A stretch of DNA of 6,157 nucleotides from an uncultured Kangiella sp. (GCA_946481205.1 CAMLNB010000211.1:1-6157), one strand, 5' to 3'. Numbered from the stretch's first letter, positions 1 to 6,131 are shown. Numbers and translations: made by a program. Notes: generated by a model from the sequence alone, not told the origin.

Positions 1-567
1 CTGCGCATTGCCGAAACCGAGAAGTACGCGCATGTGACCTTCTTCTTCAATGGTGGCGTCGAGCAGACTTTTGTCGGTGAAGAACGGATCATGGTGGCAT
101 CTCCGCAGGTCGCCACTTACGATCTGCAGCCGGAAATGAGTGCCGCCGACGTGACCGACAAAATGGTCGCAGCGATCGAGCAACAGCAATACGACGTCAT
201 CATCTGTAATTACGCCAACGCCGACATGGTTGGTCACACCGGCAATTTCGATGCCGCCAAAAAGGCCATTGAAGCACTGGATGGCTGCCTTGGCCGTGTT
301 GTGGCGGCGCTGAGAAAAGTTGGTGGCGAAGCGCTGATCACCGCCGATCACGGCAATGCCGAGCAGATGCACGACCACGAGGTCAACCAGCCGCATACCC
401 AGCACACCACCGATCCGGTGCCGCTGGTTTATGTCGGTCGCCCGGCGGAGGCCGTCGTCGGCGATGGCGTGCTGTCCGATGTCGCGCCGACGCTGCTGTA
501 TCTGATGGGCTTGTCGGCACCACCGGAAATGACCGGCCGACCGCTGTTCCGTTTGCGCCAAGGCTGA
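1..567 (+). CDS. gpmI: 2,3-bisphosphoglycerate-independent phosphoglycerate mutase, C-terminal part
   Basis: Interconverts 3-phosphoglycerate and 2-phosphoglycerate in glycolysis and gluconeogenesis; cytosolic, Mn-dependent, alkaline phosphatase superfamily. The frame is open from base 1, so the gene starts outside the window; 188 C-terminal residues of a protein usually about 510 long are present. Counting the first codon as 1, the visible family motifs are the TEKYAH segment with the phosphate-binding Lys8, the NADMVGH metal-site motif with Asp75 and His79, the TADHGN motif with the metal ligands Asp116 and His117, and the HTQHT histidine motif near 132-135. The C-terminal [14 protein letters not shown] and MTGRPL segments are also typical. 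All expected metal-site residues in this part are intact, so the enzyme looks functional. The stop lies only 4 bases before the next gene's proposed start, suggesting co-transcription. The GTG at base 34 is an internal valine codon, not a start. Confidence 0.97.
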   Translation: MRIAETEKYAHVTFFFNGGVEQTFVGEERIMVASPQVATYDLQPEMSAADVTDKMVAAIEQQQYDVIICNYANADMVGHTGNFDAAKKAIEALDGCLGRVVAALRKVGGEALITADHGNAEQMHDHEVNQPHTQHTTDPVPLVYVGRPAEAVVGDGVLSDVAPTLLYLMGLSAPPEMTGRPLFRLRQG

Positions 568-571
568 TCCG

Positions 572-1747
572 GTGCTACTGACTGCGATGATCCGCGCCGC
601 AGCCGTCAGCGTGTTGACGGCTCTGCTCAGCTTTTCTCTGGCATGGTCGGTGGCCGTAGCTGCTGACAAATCCGCCACGGAAGCGCAGCTGAAAGAGCTG
701 CGCACGCGCATTGAAACGCTGCGTGCACAACAAGAAACCCGCCGACGCAGCGAAAGCGCCGCCCGTGCCGAACTGGCCGATATCGAAACCCGCATGGGCA
801 TGGCCACGCGCGCATTGAAAGGCACGCGTGCCGAGCTGGCCGCCGCGCGCAGCCGGCTGATAGCCTTGAATCAGGAGCGCACCGGCTACCGCAATCAGCG
901 TGATCGCTCGGTCAAAGCCTTGAAGCAACAATTGCGCGCGGCATTCATGTCCGGTCAGCAGGAATACCTGAAGCTGTTGCTGAACCAGCAAGATCCGGCG
1001 CGGTTCGGTCGCACGATGAGTTACTACCGGTATTTAAATGAAGCGCGCGGCGAGCAGTTAAAGACTCTGGCTTGGGCGATGGGCCGTTTGGTGAGCGTCG
1101 AAGAAAAAATCACCGGCGAAATCACCGCGCTGCGCAAACTGGAGCAAACCCAAGAGGCCGAGCGCAAACGGCTGGCCGGCTTGCAGCGTCAGCGCGAACG
1201 CAGCCTGAAGTTGGTCGCCAGCGAGATCGCCAGCGACGAGAAAAAAATCGCCGGGTTGCTCAGTGATGAAAAAGAACTCAGCCAATTGCTCGACCGTATC
1301 GAGCAGGTCGTGCAGGACGTGCCAGTGCTGCTGCCAAAAGGCGCCGGCTTCGCCCAGCTGCGCGGCAAACTCGGTTGGCCGGCGCGTGGCGAATTTTTGC
1401 AGCAGTTTGGCGACAGCCGGCACGATGGTCGGCTGCGCTGGAACGGGGTGCTGATCCGCGCCCCCGAAGGCAAGGAAGTCAGCGCTATTTTTCACGGCCG
1501 CGTGGTGTTCTCCGATTGGCTGCGCGGTTTCGGTCTGATGACCATCATCGATCACGGCGATGGTTACATGAGTCTCTACGGTTATAACCAATCGTTGCTC
1601 AAACAGGTCGGCGATTGGGTCGAGGCCGGTGAGCCGGTGGCGACCGTTGGCAGCAGCGGTGGTGGCCAGCAAGGCAATGCGCTCTATTTCGAGATTCGGC
1701 ACAAAGGTCGTGCCATCGATCCGCGACAGTGGTGCAAGAAAGGCTGA
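572..1747 (+). CDS. envC: EnvC-like murein hydrolase activator (degenerate LytM/M23 domain)
   Basis: A 391-residue exported protein. Residues 1-31 form a signal peptide ending in a VAVAA-type cleavage region. Charged heptad-like coiled coil runs from about 34 to 118 and again from 160 to 247. A LytM/peptidase M23 domain occupies about 268-388. Zinc ligands expected of active M23 peptidases are missing: the first His is Trp290, the HxH motif reads A370-L-Y372, and the YxH catalytic His is Tyr338 in YGYN. The same degeneracy is known in E. coli EnvC, which does not cut peptidoglycan itself but, recruited by FtsEX, activates the amidases AmiA and AmiB at the septum; that role is inferred here. 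E. coli EnvC is 419 residues, so this one is slightly short. The start is uncertain: GTG 572 has AAGG at 560-563 upstream, while ATG 587 gives a more ordinary signal peptide but has no visible ribosome binding site. Confidence 0.9.
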   Translation: MLLTAMIRAAAVSVLTALLSFSLAWSVAVAADKSATEAQLKELRTRIETLRAQQETRRRSESAARAELADIETRMGMATRALKGTRAELAAARSRLIALNQERTGYRNQRDRSVKALKQQLRAAFMSGQQEYLKLLLNQQDPARFGRTMSYYRYLNEARGEQLKTLAWAMGRLVSVEEKITGEITALRKLEQTQEAERKRLAGLQRQRERSLKLVASEIASDEKKIAGLLSDEKELSQLLDRIEQVVQDVPVLLPKGAGFAQLRGKLGWPARGEFLQQFGDSRHDGRLRWNGVLIRAPEGKEVSAIFHGRVVFSDWLRGFGLMTIIDHGDGYMSLYGYNQSLLKQVGDWVEAGEPVATVGSSGGGQQGNALYFEIRHKGRAIDPRQWCKKG

Positions 1748-1748
1748 G

Positions 1749-1775
1749 CTGCCGCCGTGCGCAGCACGGCGGCAG
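1749..1775 (+). other. Perfect 12-bp hairpin after the envC stop codon, no U-tract
   Basis: Arms 1749-1760 and 1764-1775 are exact reverse complements, GC-rich, with a 3-base loop. The structure begins 1 base after the envC-like stop codon. It is followed by GATTCC rather than a run of T, so it is not a standard Rho-independent terminator. It could block 3' exonuclease decay of the upstream mRNA, act as a weak or Rho-assisted attenuator between envC and ctpA, or be a dispersed REP-like element. The sequence alone does not decide among these. Confidence 0.7.
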
Positions 1776-1845
1776 GATTCCACACTGGCGTCGGCAACAT
1801 TTTGGCGTAAGCTGAATCCAAGGAACCGGTGCGCGTGGCACCGAC

Positions 1846-1851
1846 AGGAGG
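1846..1851 (+). promoter_or_regulatory. Consensus Shine-Dalgarno site that fixes the ctpA start
   Basis: A full AGGAGG lies 4 bases upstream of ATG 1856. The reading frame is open further upstream to a GTG at 1829, but this site argues strongly for ATG 1856. The spacing is a little shorter than the usual 5-9 bases. The next in-frame ATG, at 1874, has no comparable site. Confidence 0.85.
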
Positions 1852-1855
1852 CTGT

Positions 1856-3187
1856 ATGAGTCTGTTCGTCCCGATGGCATCGCCTAGCCAAAGAACGTCA
1901 CCGTTTTCGCGCGCATTGCTGGCAACGCTGTTGCTGGCCAGCAGCTATCCGCTGAGCGCCAATTCCACCGCGACTGCCGAGCCGGCTGCGGGTTTACCGC
2001 TCGCTGAATTGCAGGCGCTGACTGATGCGCTCGCCCGTATCAAAGCCAGCTATGTCGAGCCGGTGGATGACAAGCAGCTGCTGGAAGGTGCGATTGCCGG
2101 CATGCTGGCGACGCTGGATCCGCATTCGACCTATCTAAGCGGCAAATCCCTGCAGCGGCTGACCGAAAGCACGCGCGGCGAATACGGCGGCGTCGGATTG
2201 GAAGTTGCGCCTGACAACGGCCAATTTCGCGTCATCACCGCGATGGATGACACGCCAGCGCAGCGCGCCGGTATCCGCAGCGGCGATCTGCTGTTGCGCA
2301 TCAACAACGAAATGACTCGCGGGCTCAGTTTCGAAGATGTGGTGACCCGCTTGCGCGGCACGCCAGGCAGCACGGTGACCGTGCAGCTGGGCCGCGAAGG
2401 CAGCACTCAACCGCTTGATCTGACGCTGACCCGTGACACCATTCAAACCGCCAGTTTGCGCCAGCAATTGCTTGACAACGGCATTGGCTATATCCGTCTG
2501 GGTCAGTTTCAGCAAGACAGCGGCAGCGAAGTGATCGCCGCGCTGCAAAAACTGAAAACCGAAAACGGCAGCAATCTGCGTGGCCTCGTGCTCGATCTGC
2601 GTAACAACCCCGGCGGCGTGCTCGGTGCAGCCGCCGCAGTGACCGATGCCTTTCTGCGCGAAGGCGTGATCGTCTCGACCAAGGGCCGAGTGCCGGGCAG
2701 TGATAGTGAAATTCGCGCCCGCCCGGATGATTTGCTGGATGGCGCGCCACTGGTCGTATTGATCAACAACGGTTCGGCATCGGCAGCAGAAATTGTCGCC
2801 GGTGCGCTGCAGGATCATCGCCGGGCGATTGTGGTTGGCAGCCGCAGCTTTGGTAAAGGCTCGGTGCAAACCGTGCAGAAATTGTCTGGTGAAGGCGCCA
2901 TCAAGCTGACCACAGCGCGCTATTACACGCCGTCCGGCAAATCGATTCAGGCAGCCGGAATCGAGCCCGATGTGGTGATCGCGGCCGGCAAGCTGGTCGC
3001 TGATGCTCCGCGCAATACCGTGCGCGAAGCCGATCTGCCGCACTCCTTGCGCAACAATCAAAGCGACGCCGCGCCAGCGGCTGACAAGGCGCCGGTCAAA
3101 ACCGTCAACGGCCGTGATCTGACGGACGACGTGCAATTGGCAACGGCGATCAATCTGCTGCGTGGTCTGGCGGTATTGCAAAAATGA
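1856..3187 (+). CDS. ctpA: Periplasmic carboxyl-terminal processing protease, peptidase S41A with PDZ domain
   Basis: A 443-residue serine protease with a Ser-Lys-Gln catalytic site. Residues 1-35 are a signal peptide (hydrophobic core about 19-30, likely cleavage after PLSA35); there is no lipobox cysteine. The family segment EYGGVGLEV precedes a PDZ domain at about 114-178. The S41 core follows, with LVLDLRNNPGG at 244-254, catalytic Ser309 in GSASAAE, and Lys334 and Gln338 in FGKGSVQ. The Ser-Lys spacing of 25 matches E. coli Prc (Ser452, Lys477). Length and architecture fit the CtpA group rather than the much longer Prc/Tsp. In Pseudomonas aeruginosa, CtpA works with a lipoprotein partner to degrade peptidoglycan crosslink hydrolases; a like role here is inference. 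No such partner gene is in the window. The 108-base gap upstream has a hairpin but no promoter I can support. The stop overlaps the next start by 4 bases. Confidence 0.95.
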   Translation: MSLFVPMASPSQRTSPFSRALLATLLLASSYPLSANSTATAEPAAGLPLAELQALTDALARIKASYVEPVDDKQLLEGAIAGMLATLDPHSTYLSGKSLQRLTESTRGEYGGVGLEVAPDNGQFRVITAMDDTPAQRAGIRSGDLLLRINNEMTRGLSFEDVVTRLRGTPGSTVTVQLGREGSTQPLDLTLTRDTIQTASLRQQLLDNGIGYIRLGQFQQDSGSEVIAALQKLKTENGSNLRGLVLDLRNNPGGVLGAAAAVTDAFLREGVIVSTKGRVPGSDSEIRARPDDLLDGAPLVVLINNGSASAAEIVAGALQDHRRAIVVGSRSFGKGSVQTVQKLSGEGAIKLTTARYYTPSGKSIQAAGIEPDVVIAAGKLVADAPRNTVREADLPHSLRNNQSDAAPAADKAPVKTVNGRDLTDDVQLATAINLLRGLAVLQK

Positions 3188-4026
3188 TCTGGCGTTGCAG
3201 TGCACTGCTGGTGCTGTGTTTGCTGTTTTTTTTGCAATTGTTGCCATCGGCGCTGGCCGGGCAAGCGGTGCGCATTGCCATCCTGATCGACGACATGGGT
3301 GACAATCGCGCGCTCGGTGAGCGTGCGTTGGCGCTGCCTGGCCCGGTCAGCTACGCCTTTTTGCCGCATACCACGTTTGCGGCCAGCATGGCCCGCAGCG
3401 CGCATGGCAAAGGCCGCGATGTGCTGCTGCACGCGCCGATGGAATCCGAGGCGCAGCAGCAATTGATGGGCCCCGGCGCGCTGACGCTCAACATGACCGA
3501 GCCGGATCTGCGCGCGCAGTTGCGCAAGAATCTGGCCAGCATTCCGTTTGTCCGCGGCTTCAACAACCATATGGGTAGCGTGCTGACGCGTGACAGCATC
3601 CGGATGAGCTGGTTGCTGGACGAAGCGCGCAAGCAGTCGCTGTTTTTCGTTGACTCGCGCACCACCAGTCAATCGGTTGCCGCGAGCACGGCGCGTCGGC
3701 TCGGTGTACCGGTGACCGGACGCGATGTGTTTCTCGATCATGTGGATCAACCCGCGGCGGTTGAACGGCAATTCAACCAGCTGCTGAAACTCGCGCGCGA
3801 GCGCGGCCATGCCCTTGCGATTGGTCACCCACGGCCCGCGACGCTGCAAGTGTTGGAGCGGCGTTTGGTCGCGCTGGAGGGCGATGTCGTGCTGGTGCCA
3901 GTGTCGGCGCTCTTGAGTGCCCGCACGGTGAACCTGTGTCAGCCAACTGCCGCGGACAGCTGGTCGCAGCTGCTGTTGAGCGGCCAGCGCTGGTTGGCCT
4001 GTCAGCCAGCGAGCGGTTCGCGCTGA
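3184..4026 (+). CDS. yibQ: Divergent polysaccharide deacetylase family protein (YibQ-like)
   Basis: A 280-residue exported protein of the divergent polysaccharide deacetylase family (Pfam Polysacc_deac_2). Residues 1-25 are a signal peptide cleaved after PSALA. Family motifs in order are IDDMGDN (35-41), LHAPME (82-87), GFNNHMGS (125-132), FVDSRTT (155-161), RDVFLDH (180-186) and GHPRP (214-218). These acidic and histidine residues sit where NodB-fold deacetylases bind metal, but substrate and activity of this family are not established as far as I know. E. coli YibQ is about 319 residues, so this one is compact. ATG 3184 overlaps the ctpA stop (ATGA), a usual sign of translational coupling. 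The order envC-ctpA-yibQ supports a cell-envelope role. A run of 8 T at 3226-3233 lies in the signal-peptide coding region. No terminator is seen after the stop. Confidence 0.92.
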   Translation: MIWRCSALLVLCLLFFLQLLPSALAGQAVRIAILIDDMGDNRALGERALALPGPVSYAFLPHTTFAASMARSAHGKGRDVLLHAPMESEAQQQLMGPGALTLNMTEPDLRAQLRKNLASIPFVRGFNNHMGSVLTRDSIRMSWLLDEARKQSLFFVDSRTTSQSVAASTARRLGVPVTGRDVFLDHVDQPAAVERQFNQLLKLARERGHALAIGHPRPATLQVLERRLVALEGDVVLVPVSALLSARTVNLCQPTAADSWSQLLLSGQRWLACQPASGSR

Positions 4027-4122
4027 GCTCCTGAGCGCTGGCATTTACATCCGTACACATTCCGGCACGGCTGATCATCGTTCGCTGCGCTACAACAGCA
4101 CTGTCGTTTCCCCTCACTCGAC
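4027..4122 (+). other. Intergenic region yibQ to yggN-like gene
   Basis: About 100 bases without a gene. The yibQ stop lies in an imperfect hairpin (4020-4027 with 4031-4038, one mismatch) that has no T-run after it, so I do not call a terminator. A TTTACA at 4044-4049 resembles a -35 box but has no good -10 partner at normal spacing. Whether the downstream gene has its own promoter is therefore undecided. Confidence 0.5.
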
Positions 4123-4127
4123 AGGAG
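4123..4127 (+). promoter_or_regulatory. Shine-Dalgarno site for the yggN-like gene
   Basis: AGGAG 5 bases before ATG 4133; it supports that start codon. Confidence 0.8.
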
Positions 4128-4132
4128 TCATC

Positions 4133-4882
4133 ATGAACCGCTTGCCGAAACTGTTGTTGGTTGGGTCGCTTGGGCTGGTCGCGGGCGCGGTTCAGGCCCG
4201 TGATTGCGAAGTGGATCTGCACTACGGCATCACCCTGGAGCCGAAGCAGGTTGTGCTGCAGGACGGCAATACGGTGTTTGTCCTGGCCGATGGCGCGCTG
4301 AGCCGCGACGGCAAGGCGATCAGCCTGTCGGCCAAAGAACAGGAACAGTTGCGCCAATACGAAGCCGGTGTCCGCGAGCTGGTGCCACAAGTCAGCGCCA
4401 TCACCCGCGAAGCGGTGGCGATTGCCGGCGAGGCCACCGAGTTTGCTTTTGCCACCTTGCTCGGCCCGGAGCACGACTCGGTCCAGCAGTTGCGTGGCAA
4501 GTTTGCCAACCTTGGTGTCGAGATCAGCAAGCGCATTGATGACCAGCATCTGCCGGCCAGAGCGACCAACTGGCGCGACGAAGACTGGAACGTGGTCGGC
4601 GAAGGTGCCTCGATCAGTTGGGATGTTGCCGAGGCGAGTTTTGCCCTGGTGGGCAAGGCGCTGCACGCCGCCTTTGACGAGGACTACGCCAAGCAGTGGG
4701 AGCGCCAGCTCGAGGACATGGAGACAGAGCTCGAGAAACGGGTCGAGGCTCGCGCCGCGTTGCTGGAAACCAAGGCTGAAGCGCTTTGTGACAATGTTAC
4801 GGCGCTGCAAGCACTGGAGTCCTCGCTCAGCGCCAGCAACAGCGCGCTGAAGGCATTCGATATCGTTCGCCGCGACCACTGA
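4133..4882 (+). CDS. Secreted DUF2884/YggN-family protein, function unknown
   Basis: A 249-residue protein resembling E. coli YggN (DUF2884). Residues 1-22 are a signal peptide cleaved after VQA. The mature N-terminus carries Cys25 within RDCEVDLHYGI, then an alternating hydrophobic segment including LADGALSRDGKAISL (51-65) that matches the layout of the YggN N-terminus (a DGNVMYNGKQYSL segment). The rest is mainly helical, with a highly charged probable coiled coil at about 185-217 and a second cysteine, Cys219. The family pattern of one early and one late cysteine suggests a periplasmic disulphide, which is inference. No enzyme motif, lipobox or transmembrane segment beyond the signal is visible. 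It lies 106 bases after yibQ in the same direction and may be a separate unit. The family assignment is from remembered sequence similarity and is moderately firm; the biological role is not known to me. Confidence 0.78.
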   Translation: MNRLPKLLLVGSLGLVAGAVQARDCEVDLHYGITLEPKQVVLQDGNTVFVLADGALSRDGKAISLSAKEQEQLRQYEAGVRELVPQVSAITREAVAIAGEATEFAFATLLGPEHDSVQQLRGKFANLGVEISKRIDDQHLPARATNWRDEDWNVVGEGASISWDVAEASFALVGKALHAAFDEDYAKQWERQLEDMETELEKRVEARAALLETKAEALCDNVTALQALESSLSASNSALKAFDIVRRDH

Positions 4883-5023
4883 TTCCCGGACGGCATACCG
4901 CCTTCGACAGACCCGGGCTATGCTTCGGCTGGCTCCGGGTCGGTTTGCTGCTCGGCCGTGGCACCTGATGCCTTGCCGTTCGCCCGATACGTTCAGACCT
5001 GGCCGATGTTTCCACCTCTCTGC
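4883..5023 (+). other. Intergenic region upstream of ohr
   Basis: About 140 bases without a gene. It contains a 7-bp inverted repeat (4910-4916 with 4935-4941, 18-base loop) and a CCGG-rich core. I looked for an OhrR-type operator, an AT-rich palindrome related to TACAATT-AATTGTA, and for a clear -35/-10 pair, and saw neither. Confidence 0.45.
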
Positions 5024-5029
5024 AGGAGA
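5024..5029 (+). promoter_or_regulatory. Shine-Dalgarno site that fixes the ohr start
   Basis: AGGAGA lies 6 bases before ATG 5036. The frame is open upstream to an ATG at 4958, but Ohr proteins normally begin as MxxxxxLYTAxAT, which matches ATG 5036. Confidence 0.85.
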
Positions 5030-5035
5030 ACACCC

Positions 5036-5461
5036 ATGTCTGTACAAGTGCTCTACACCGCCGAAGCGACGGCGGTTGGCGGTCGCGAAGGCCACATCAA
5101 ATCCTCTGACGGCGTGCTGAACGCCAAACTCGCCCTGCCAAAACAACTCGGTGGTGCCGGCGGTGCGGCGACCAATCCGGAGCAATTGTTTGCGGCGGGC
5201 TACGCCGCCTGCTTTGAATCTGCCGTGCGCTTTGTTGCGCGCGAACAGAAAGTGATGCTGACCGAAACCGCCGTGACCGCGCAGGTCGGTGTCGGGCCTC
5301 GCGCAGCCGGTGGGTTTGGTTTGACAGTCGCGTTGAAGGTGTCGCTACCGGGTGTGGATCGCAAGGTGGCGGAAGGCCTGGTGCGTTTTGCCCACGAGAA
5401 CATCTGTCCGTACTCGCACGCAACGCGCGGCAATGTCGAGGTCAGTGTCAGCTTGGCTTGA
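5036..5461 (+). CDS. ohr: Organic hydroperoxide resistance protein (Ohr/OsmC superfamily)
   Basis: A 141-residue cytosolic thiol peroxidase that reduces organic and lipid hydroperoxides, in the known family with lipoylated proteins as reductant. Diagnostic residues are all present: the N-terminal VLYTAEATAVGGREG with Arg17, Glu49 in TNPEQLFAAGYAACF, peroxidatic Cys59, and resolving Cys124 in NICPYSHATRGN. Length is typical (about 140). The ICPYSxATRGN ending separates Ohr from OsmC proper. The gene has its own good ribosome binding site and is closed by a strong terminator, so it is probably monocistronic. The usual MarR-type regulator gene ohrR is not adjacent within this window and no OhrR-like operator is visible, so its peroxide control, if any, is not evident here. 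Confidence 0.96.
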   Translation: MSVQVLYTAEATAVGGREGHIKSSDGVLNAKLALPKQLGGAGGAATNPEQLFAAGYAACFESAVRFVAREQKVMLTETAVTAQVGVGPRAAGGFGLTVALKVSLPGVDRKVAEGLVRFAHENICPYSHATRGNVEVSVSLA

Positions 5462-5505
5462 CAGCTCTGTCGATGCTGCCGCAAGGACCTTGAAGATCTT
5501 CCTGA

Positions 5506-5548
5506 CCGCATAAACAAAAACCCGCATTAGCGGGTTTTTGTTTTGCGG
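5506..5548. terminator. Long bidirectional Rho-independent terminator between ohr and the OMP gene
   Basis: A near-perfect inverted repeat with a 4-base loop at 5526-5529. The core pairs 5512-5525 with 5530-5543 without mismatch: five G-C pairs, then A-T pairs interrupted by one C-G. After one bulged base (T5511), a further five pairs extend it (5506-5510 with 5544-5548), including CCGC with GCGG. Both strands place a T-rich 3' arm after a GC-rich stem, so it can stop transcription from ohr on the plus strand and from the convergent OMP gene on the minus strand. It lies 44 bases after the ohr stop and 3 bases beyond the OMP stop. Confidence 0.95.
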
Positions 5549-5551
5549 CAA

Positions 5552-6046
5552 TCAGAATCGGAAACCTATACCGGCATTCAAACTTTGCGCGTTATCTTGG
5601 ACATCGATGGTTTCCACCTCAAGCTTGAGCTGGACTGTGCTACCAAGATTGAGGTTCATACCAAAGCCAAGCAAGGTATCCGTGCCATCGTCAGTAGCGG
5701 TTCCGAAATAATAGCTGTCGACAGTGGCTTCCCACATTGCAATGCCGAGTTTGCCGTAAAAGCGAACCACATCGCCCGATGTGCTGGCGAGCAAGGCGAT
5801 ATTGGTGCTGGAAAGCTCGAGGTCGTAATATTCGCCATACTCGCCCTTGGCAATTTCGAGACCGACGCCGTTGTCGGCAACAAGGGTTAAATAAGCCTTC
5901 AGACCCCGGTCGTAATCGATATTGTCGTGCTCGAACTCGGTTTCTGCCACACCGATGGTGGTTTCCAGTGCCTGAGCCGAAAAGGAGAAAATGACCGCAC
6001 CAACAGCAGCCGCCACGCGCAGTAACGTCATGATAATTCCGTTCAT
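5552..6046 (-). CDS. Small outer-membrane beta-barrel protein, uncharacterised
   Basis: A 164-residue exported protein. Residues 1-26 are a signal peptide cleaved after SAQA. The mature part, about 138 residues and rather acidic, consists of short alternating polar/hydrophobic stretches separated by D/N/G turns, for example GLKAYLTLVADNGVGLEIA (48-66), VVRFYGKLGIAMWEATV (93-109), TLLGFGMNLNLG (124-135) and SLNAGIGFRF (155-164). It ends in phenylalanine after an alternating aromatic pattern, the signature recognised by the BAM assembly machinery. The size fits an eight-stranded barrel of the OmpA-N/Opa-like type (Pfam OMP_b-brl). Ligand or role is unknown. ATG 6046 is chosen because AGGGAG lies 6 bases upstream on the minus strand; the internal ATG at 6031 has no such site. 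Base composition is nearer 50% GC than its neighbours. Confidence 0.82.
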   Translation of the reverse strand: MNGIIMTLLRVAAAVGAVIFSFSAQALETTIGVAETEFEHDNIDYDRGLKAYLTLVADNGVGLEIAKGEYGEYYDLELSSTNIALLASTSGDVVRFYGKLGIAMWEATVDSYYFGTATDDGTDTLLGFGMNLNLGSTVQLKLEVETIDVQDNAQSLNAGIGFRF

Positions 6047-6052
6047 TGATAA

Positions 6053-6069
6053 CTCCCTGCCTTGGGGAG
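6053..6069 (-). promoter_or_regulatory. OMP gene ribosome binding site within a potential hairpin
   Basis: On the minus strand AGGGAG (6058 down to 6053) is the Shine-Dalgarno site for ATG 6046. Its GGGAG part (6057-6053) can pair exactly with CTCCC at 6069-6065, leaving a 7-base loop. This 5-bp all-but-one G-C stem could hide the ribosome binding site in the mRNA. The ribosome binding site itself is clear; the regulatory meaning of the fold is inference. Confidence 0.65.
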
Positions 6070-6085
6070 CAAAAAAAGGCGCGGC

Positions 6086-6114
6086 AGTTTATCGATGGCA
6101 ATAAAAGCAGGCAA
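6086..6114 (-). promoter_or_regulatory. Candidate sigma-70 promoter for the OMP gene
   Basis: On the minus strand TTGCCT (6114-6109, 4 of 6 matches to TTGACA) is followed after exactly 17 bases by TAAACT (6091-6086, 4 of 6 to TATAAT). Transcription would start near 6079, giving a leader of roughly 33 bases that begins by a run of 7 T (6077-6071) and contains the ribosome-binding-site hairpin. The match is moderate but position and spacing are right. Confidence 0.5.
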
Positions 6115-6131
6115 CGAAAAGATCAGGCGCA

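Noticed and set aside
1058..1891. Minus-strand open frame of 277 codons opposite envC
   Set aside because: Antisense to the coiled-coil and LytM coding region; no motifs in the translation.
2135..3247. Minus-strand open frame of 370 codons opposite ctpA
   Set aside because: ctpA has an intact catalytic site and PDZ domain on the plus strand; the antisense translation shows no recognisable domain.
4020..4038. Imperfect hairpin across the yibQ stop codon as a terminator
   Set aside because: One mismatch in a short stem and no T-run after it.
3058..4044. Minus-strand open frame of 328 codons opposite yibQ
   Set aside because: Shadow of a well-supported gene; composition is Arg/Gln/His-rich and no start signal stands out.
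4958..5035. N-terminal extension of ohr from an upstream ATG
   Set aside because: The extra 26 residues do not resemble Ohr, and AGGAGA sits directly before ATG 5036.
3773..5185. Minus-strand open frame of 470 codons spanning three plus-strand genes
   Set aside because: It is antisense to yibQ, the yggN-like gene and ohr, all of which have clear family motifs. The translation is rich in R, H, Q and A without domain motifs, as expected from the complement of GC-rich codons.
5492..5501. Perfect 10-bp palindrome GAAGATCTTC downstream of ohr
   Set aside because: Several 10-bp palindromes are expected by chance in 6 kb, and it has no loop or positional support as an operator.
5543..5890. Plus-strand open frame of 115 codons opposite the OMP gene
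   Set aside because: It begins inside the terminator stem, has no ribosome binding site, and the minus-strand gene has signal peptide, promoter, ribosome binding site and barrel ending.
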